Origin: Glaciibacter superstes DSM 21135
Lineage (GTDB): Bacteria > Actinomycetota > Actinomycetes > Actinomycetales > Microbacteriaceae
Length of the DNA: 53,191 nt
NCBI RefSeq assembly: GCF_000421145.1
Contig: NZ_ATWH01000019.1
Span: forward strand, 1-53,191
Reading direction: 5' to 3'
The notes beneath the pieces were generated by a model that made no database searches, was not told where the DNA came from, and saw nothing but the letters and a program-made list of their open reading frames with translations. Positions 51,294 to 53,191 of the stretch are shown here, piece by piece (the first letter of the stretch is position 1; the number at the start of each line of letters is the position of its first letter). A program made the position numbers and the translations under genes.

Positions 51294-51671
51294 CTAATAA
51301 GGCGCCGACAATCCACCGAACATCGGGAAGTGCTTGACGTTCTTGGTTAGCAGCTGAGCATCGAGAAGGATCGCGGTAGCCGCAATCGCGAGATCTGCCG
51401 AATCGATGCCGCGATTTCCGGCAAGCCATTGCCGCCCAAGTTCGCCAGCGATCTCAGCGATCTTCTCGTCCAACGGATGCCAAGTGAAAGCACCCAGCAA
51501 CGCTCGAGTGGCTGTCTCCTCCCGAGCTCGCATACCCGCCAACACTTCTAACCTGACAACCTCGCTCGCATGCAGCGGGCCGGACTCGCGCGATCTATAG
51601 AGGACTTTCGCGGCTGCCTGATTCCCTCGGAGCACGTCTATGAATACCGAGGTGTCGACAACGACCGTCAT
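51294..51671 (-). CDS. vapC: VapC-family PIN-domain toxin
   Basis: A 125-residue PIN ribonuclease with the acidic residues in place: Asp in VVVDTSVFID, Glu in VVRLEVLAG, Asp in GIDSADLAIAATA and a final Asp/Asn region in LTKNVKHF. VapC toxins cut tRNA or rRNA with Mg. The ATG overlaps the vapB stop (ATGA at 51668-51671). A damaged copy of the same gene lies at 33435-33587. Confidence 0.9.
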   Translation of the reverse strand: MTVVVDTSVFIDVLRGNQAAAKVLYRSRESGPLHASEVVRLEVLAGMRAREETATRALLGAFTWHPLDEKIAEIAGELGRQWLAGNRGIDSADLAIAATAILLDAQLLTKNVKHFPMFGGLSAPY

Positions 51672-51925
51672 CGCGCCGTTACGTCGGCCAGTCGGCGACC
51701 GGGACGCAGGCGCTCGACGTATTCTTCGCCATCAATGTCGCGTTCACCCCACCCTCCGAGGGCGGCCTCGATCGCTCGGCGATCGGAATCGGCATCCCGC
51801 CCGGAGCCATAAGCCCCAGATACGGCATCTCGAATGAGCGCGGAGATCGAACGGCCCGTGCGCGCTGCCTCCGCATCGAGAAGCCGCCGCTCTTCGGCCG
51901 TCAGCGAGATTTGAGTCCGAAGCAT
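51668..51925 (-). CDS. vapB: VapB-like ribbon-helix-helix antitoxin (copy 2)
   Basis: An 85-residue antitoxin starting MLRTQISLTAEERRLLDAEA, with RSISALIRDAV and an acidic C-terminal tail, nearly identical to copy 1. The ATG at 51925 lies six bases after TATGAT, with no room for a ribosome-binding site, so I prefer it to the upstream ATGs (51940, 52048). Together with vapC it forms an intact toxin-antitoxin operon, autoregulated through the dyad at 51926-51941. Confidence 0.87.
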   Translation of the reverse strand: MLRTQISLTAEERRLLDAEAARTGRSISALIRDAVSGAYGSGRDADSDRRAIEAALGGWGERDIDGEEYVERLRPGRRLADVTAR

Positions 51926-51941
51926 GATGTAATCATACATC
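51926..51941 (-). promoter_or_regulatory. vapBC operator overlapping the -10 box
   Basis: GATGTA and TACATC arms surround four bases (TGAT on the minus strand). The arms match those of copy 1 exactly. The -10 is TATGAT, followed by six bases and the ATG. Confidence 0.65.
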
Positions 51942-52004
51942 ACTCGCTGTCGTTGACTGGGATGGCTGACGCGGGGTTCTCGGTCGAATAGTGCAATTGC
52001 AGCT

Positions 52005-52072
52005 GCGCACCGATCAGCGCGGGTTGCGCCGGCGCTATATCTGCTCAATGACCTGCCGCGCCAACAGCAATC
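52005..52072 (-). pseudogene. C-terminal tail of the same lost gene (tail copy T3)
   Basis: The sequence GGGTTGCGCCGGCG followed by a stretch matching CTCAATGACCTGCCGCGCCAA repeats the end of T2 (48957-49010); the longer match is given here in pieces only because both copies continue. It encodes the VIEQ..RRRNPR end on the minus strand but nothing upstream. Confidence 0.5.
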
Positions 52073-52526
52073 AGTGCTCTGTAAGATCGCGAAATGCGGG
52101 GCTCTGCGCCTTTTGTGACCGAGCTGCTTGACGGTTCAAGCCCGTGCTCCATGATGGATACACCCGGAAGCCCCGTTTGCCAGGTGACTGCTCAGTTTGC
52201 GAGATCCCGAGTGATGCCAGTTGCTCCGCAGCGAATTGGAATACACCGAAATGGTCTTGTTCCTCCACAAACACGTGAAGGCCAACGGCAGGGTCATCGG
52301 CCCCGAAAGGTACAGTGCTGCCATCGTCAAGTCGCCGCCAGACGGCAACGAACGCACCCGGTTTAGTGGGGGTGATGCGACCTGTACGGATCCGCCACAG
52401 GCCAGACTCGAGCAGCACCATCCCCGACTCGTAGTCACTGCTTTGTGTTTCGGGAGTGACCATCCGCAAAGCGCCTTGCGGGAGTCGTGACAGAACCAGG
52501 TACCGGCGAAAAGCTGAGAAGGCCAC
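52071..52526 (-). CDS. MepB-family protein
   Basis: A 151-residue protein with the MepB pattern: RTGRITPTKPGAFVAVWRR, DPAVGLHVFVEE, HFGVFQFAAEQLASLGI and GKRGFRVYPSW. The biochemical role of MepB is unknown; in Staphylococcus it is encoded with a multidrug exporter and regulator. The N-terminus is uncertain; an alternative start at the ATG reading MVTPETQ would drop the first 21 residues. It ends by reading into the tail remnant T3. Confidence 0.75.
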   Translation of the reverse strand: MAFSAFRRYLVLSRLPQGALRMVTPETQSSDYESGMVLLESGLWRIRTGRITPTKPGAFVAVWRRLDDGSTVPFGADDPAVGLHVFVEEQDHFGVFQFAAEQLASLGISQTEQSPGKRGFRVYPSWSTGLNRQAARSQKAQSPAFRDLTEH

Positions 52527-52534
52527 CTCGAGAC

Positions 52535-53143
52535 TCAGCTAAGCGTTGCGCCGGCCGGTGCCGGTGCCGCTGCCGTGGGGATGGCGTTGTCGATGAGGAC
52601 GACTGCGATGGCGGCGGCGGTAGCGAAGATGTCGGCGTTGAGGACTCGGCTGCGGGCCGAGGCGCCATCCAGGAGCAGCGCCAACTGCTCGCCGAGCTGT
52701 TCGGGGTTGGTGGCGCCGGCCTCGCGGGCGGTATCGGCGAACCGGGCGGCAAAGCCTTCTTTGTAGTTGCGGGCGTATACGCGCGCCTCATGGCCCGGGT
52801 CGGGGATCTCGACGGCCGCCGCGATGAATGGACACAGGGGCGCGTGAATGTCGAAGACGGCGAGGAGGCGTTCGCGAGGCGTGAGGTCGGTGCTCTCGAA
52901 CACTTCAGGCAAGATCTCGGGATCAAACCGGCGTAGGCATTCAGCGATCAGCTCGTCTTTGCCGGTGAAGTGCTGGTACAGCGTGCGCTTGGACACTCCA
53001 GCCACCGCGCTGAGCTGGTCCATGCCGGTGCCGTTGATGCCTTGATCGCGGAACAGTTGTTGTGACGCACTGAGGATGCGCTCTCGTGCCCCCCTGCCGC
53101 GGCGCAGGCCTCGCGGCCCCTTCTCCAACTCCGTCTCCGTCAT
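52535..53143 (-). CDS. TetR-family regulator
   Basis: The HTH is clear: GARERILSASQQLFRDQG, then LSAVAGVSKRTLYQHF. The C-terminal half is helical and resembles TetR_C domains of the group regulating oxidoreductases and exporters (GFAARFADTAREAGA, QLALLLDGASARS). I chose the ATG at 53143 (MTETELEKG) over 53161. It lies eight bases upstream of mepB-like gene in the same orientation, so the two may be co-transcribed. Confidence 0.85.
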   Translation of the reverse strand: MTETELEKGPRGLRRGRGARERILSASQQLFRDQGINGTGMDQLSAVAGVSKRTLYQHFTGKDELIAECLRRFDPEILPEVFESTDLTPRERLLAVFDIHAPLCPFIAAAVEIPDPGHEARVYARNYKEGFAARFADTAREAGATNPEQLGEQLALLLDGASARSRVLNADIFATAAAIAVVLIDNAIPTAAAPAPAGATLS

Positions 53144-53165
53144 AGGCTCAGTGTAGCCCACTTGG

Positions 53166-53181
53166 GTACCAATCGGTGTAC
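53166..53181. promoter_or_regulatory. Possible TetR operator
   Basis: GTACC, AATC and GGTGTAC form an imperfect dyad 23 bases upstream of the TetR start. The form ACCNNNNGGT is common among TetR operators. The window ends ten bases later, so the divergent neighbour is not visible. Confidence 0.45.
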
Positions 53182-53191
53182 ATAGCTTGAC

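Overview
The window looks like accessory chromosomal DNA from a high-GC Gram-positive bacterium (Actinomycetota, probably Micrococcales). The grounds are the GC-rich codon use, frequent GTG/TTG starts, stop/start-overlapping operons, actinobacterial-style IstA/IstB, lipoprotein importers and several leaderless-looking promoters. No tRNA, rRNA or CRISPR array was seen.

Layout. 1-2300: the 3' end of a tyrosine recombinase, a cluster of inverted nonamers, and a 5'-truncated IS21-type element. 2.5-2.8 kb: gene debris. 2.8-13.7 kb: catabolic cluster 1, with an SsuABC/TauABC-type importer, CocE-type and alpha/beta hydrolases, a family III CoA-transferase, a CitE-like lyase, a metallo-beta-lactamase-fold protein, a DMT-type transporter and a GntR regulator. 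13.8-15 kb: debris, including half an aminotransferase gene. 15.0-30.3 kb: sugar cluster 2, with an SMP-30 lactonase, TIM-barrel epimerase, GH2 glycosidase, SDR, aldehyde dehydrogenase, tartrate/malate-type dehydrogenase, DeoR regulator, LacD/YihT-type aldolase, PfkB kinase, MalEFG-type importer and zinc dehydrogenase. 30.3-38.4 kb: short cassettes (TetR plus a DHFR-like reductase, a duplicated VapB, a broken exonuclease-BRCT gene, a NucS-like nuclease, a membrane-anchored protein). 38.4-46.7 kb: cluster 3, with an SDR, two enolase-superfamily enzymes, an N-acyl-D-amino-acid deacylase, a polar amino-acid importer and a GntR regulator. 46.7-53.2 kb: a toxin-antitoxin-rich tail (AbiE, orphan XRE antitoxin, Phd/RelE, VapBC) followed by a MepB-like protein and a TetR regulator.

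The most striking structure is a gene for a GIY-YIG-like protein present six times: two intact, one 5'-truncated, one frameshifted and two remnants. All are on the + strand, and they sit at the seams between cassettes (13.8, 30.4, 32.7, 37.9, 46.7 and 50.7 kb). Fragments of the SMP-30 gene and of the truncated aminotransferase recur next to several copies. I infer a modular island whose cassettes are bounded by direct repeats of a nuclease-like gene and reshuffled by recombination at those repeats, with toxin-antitoxin modules possibly stabilising it. Functions in the catabolic clusters are inferred from family membership and gene order; substrates are not determined.
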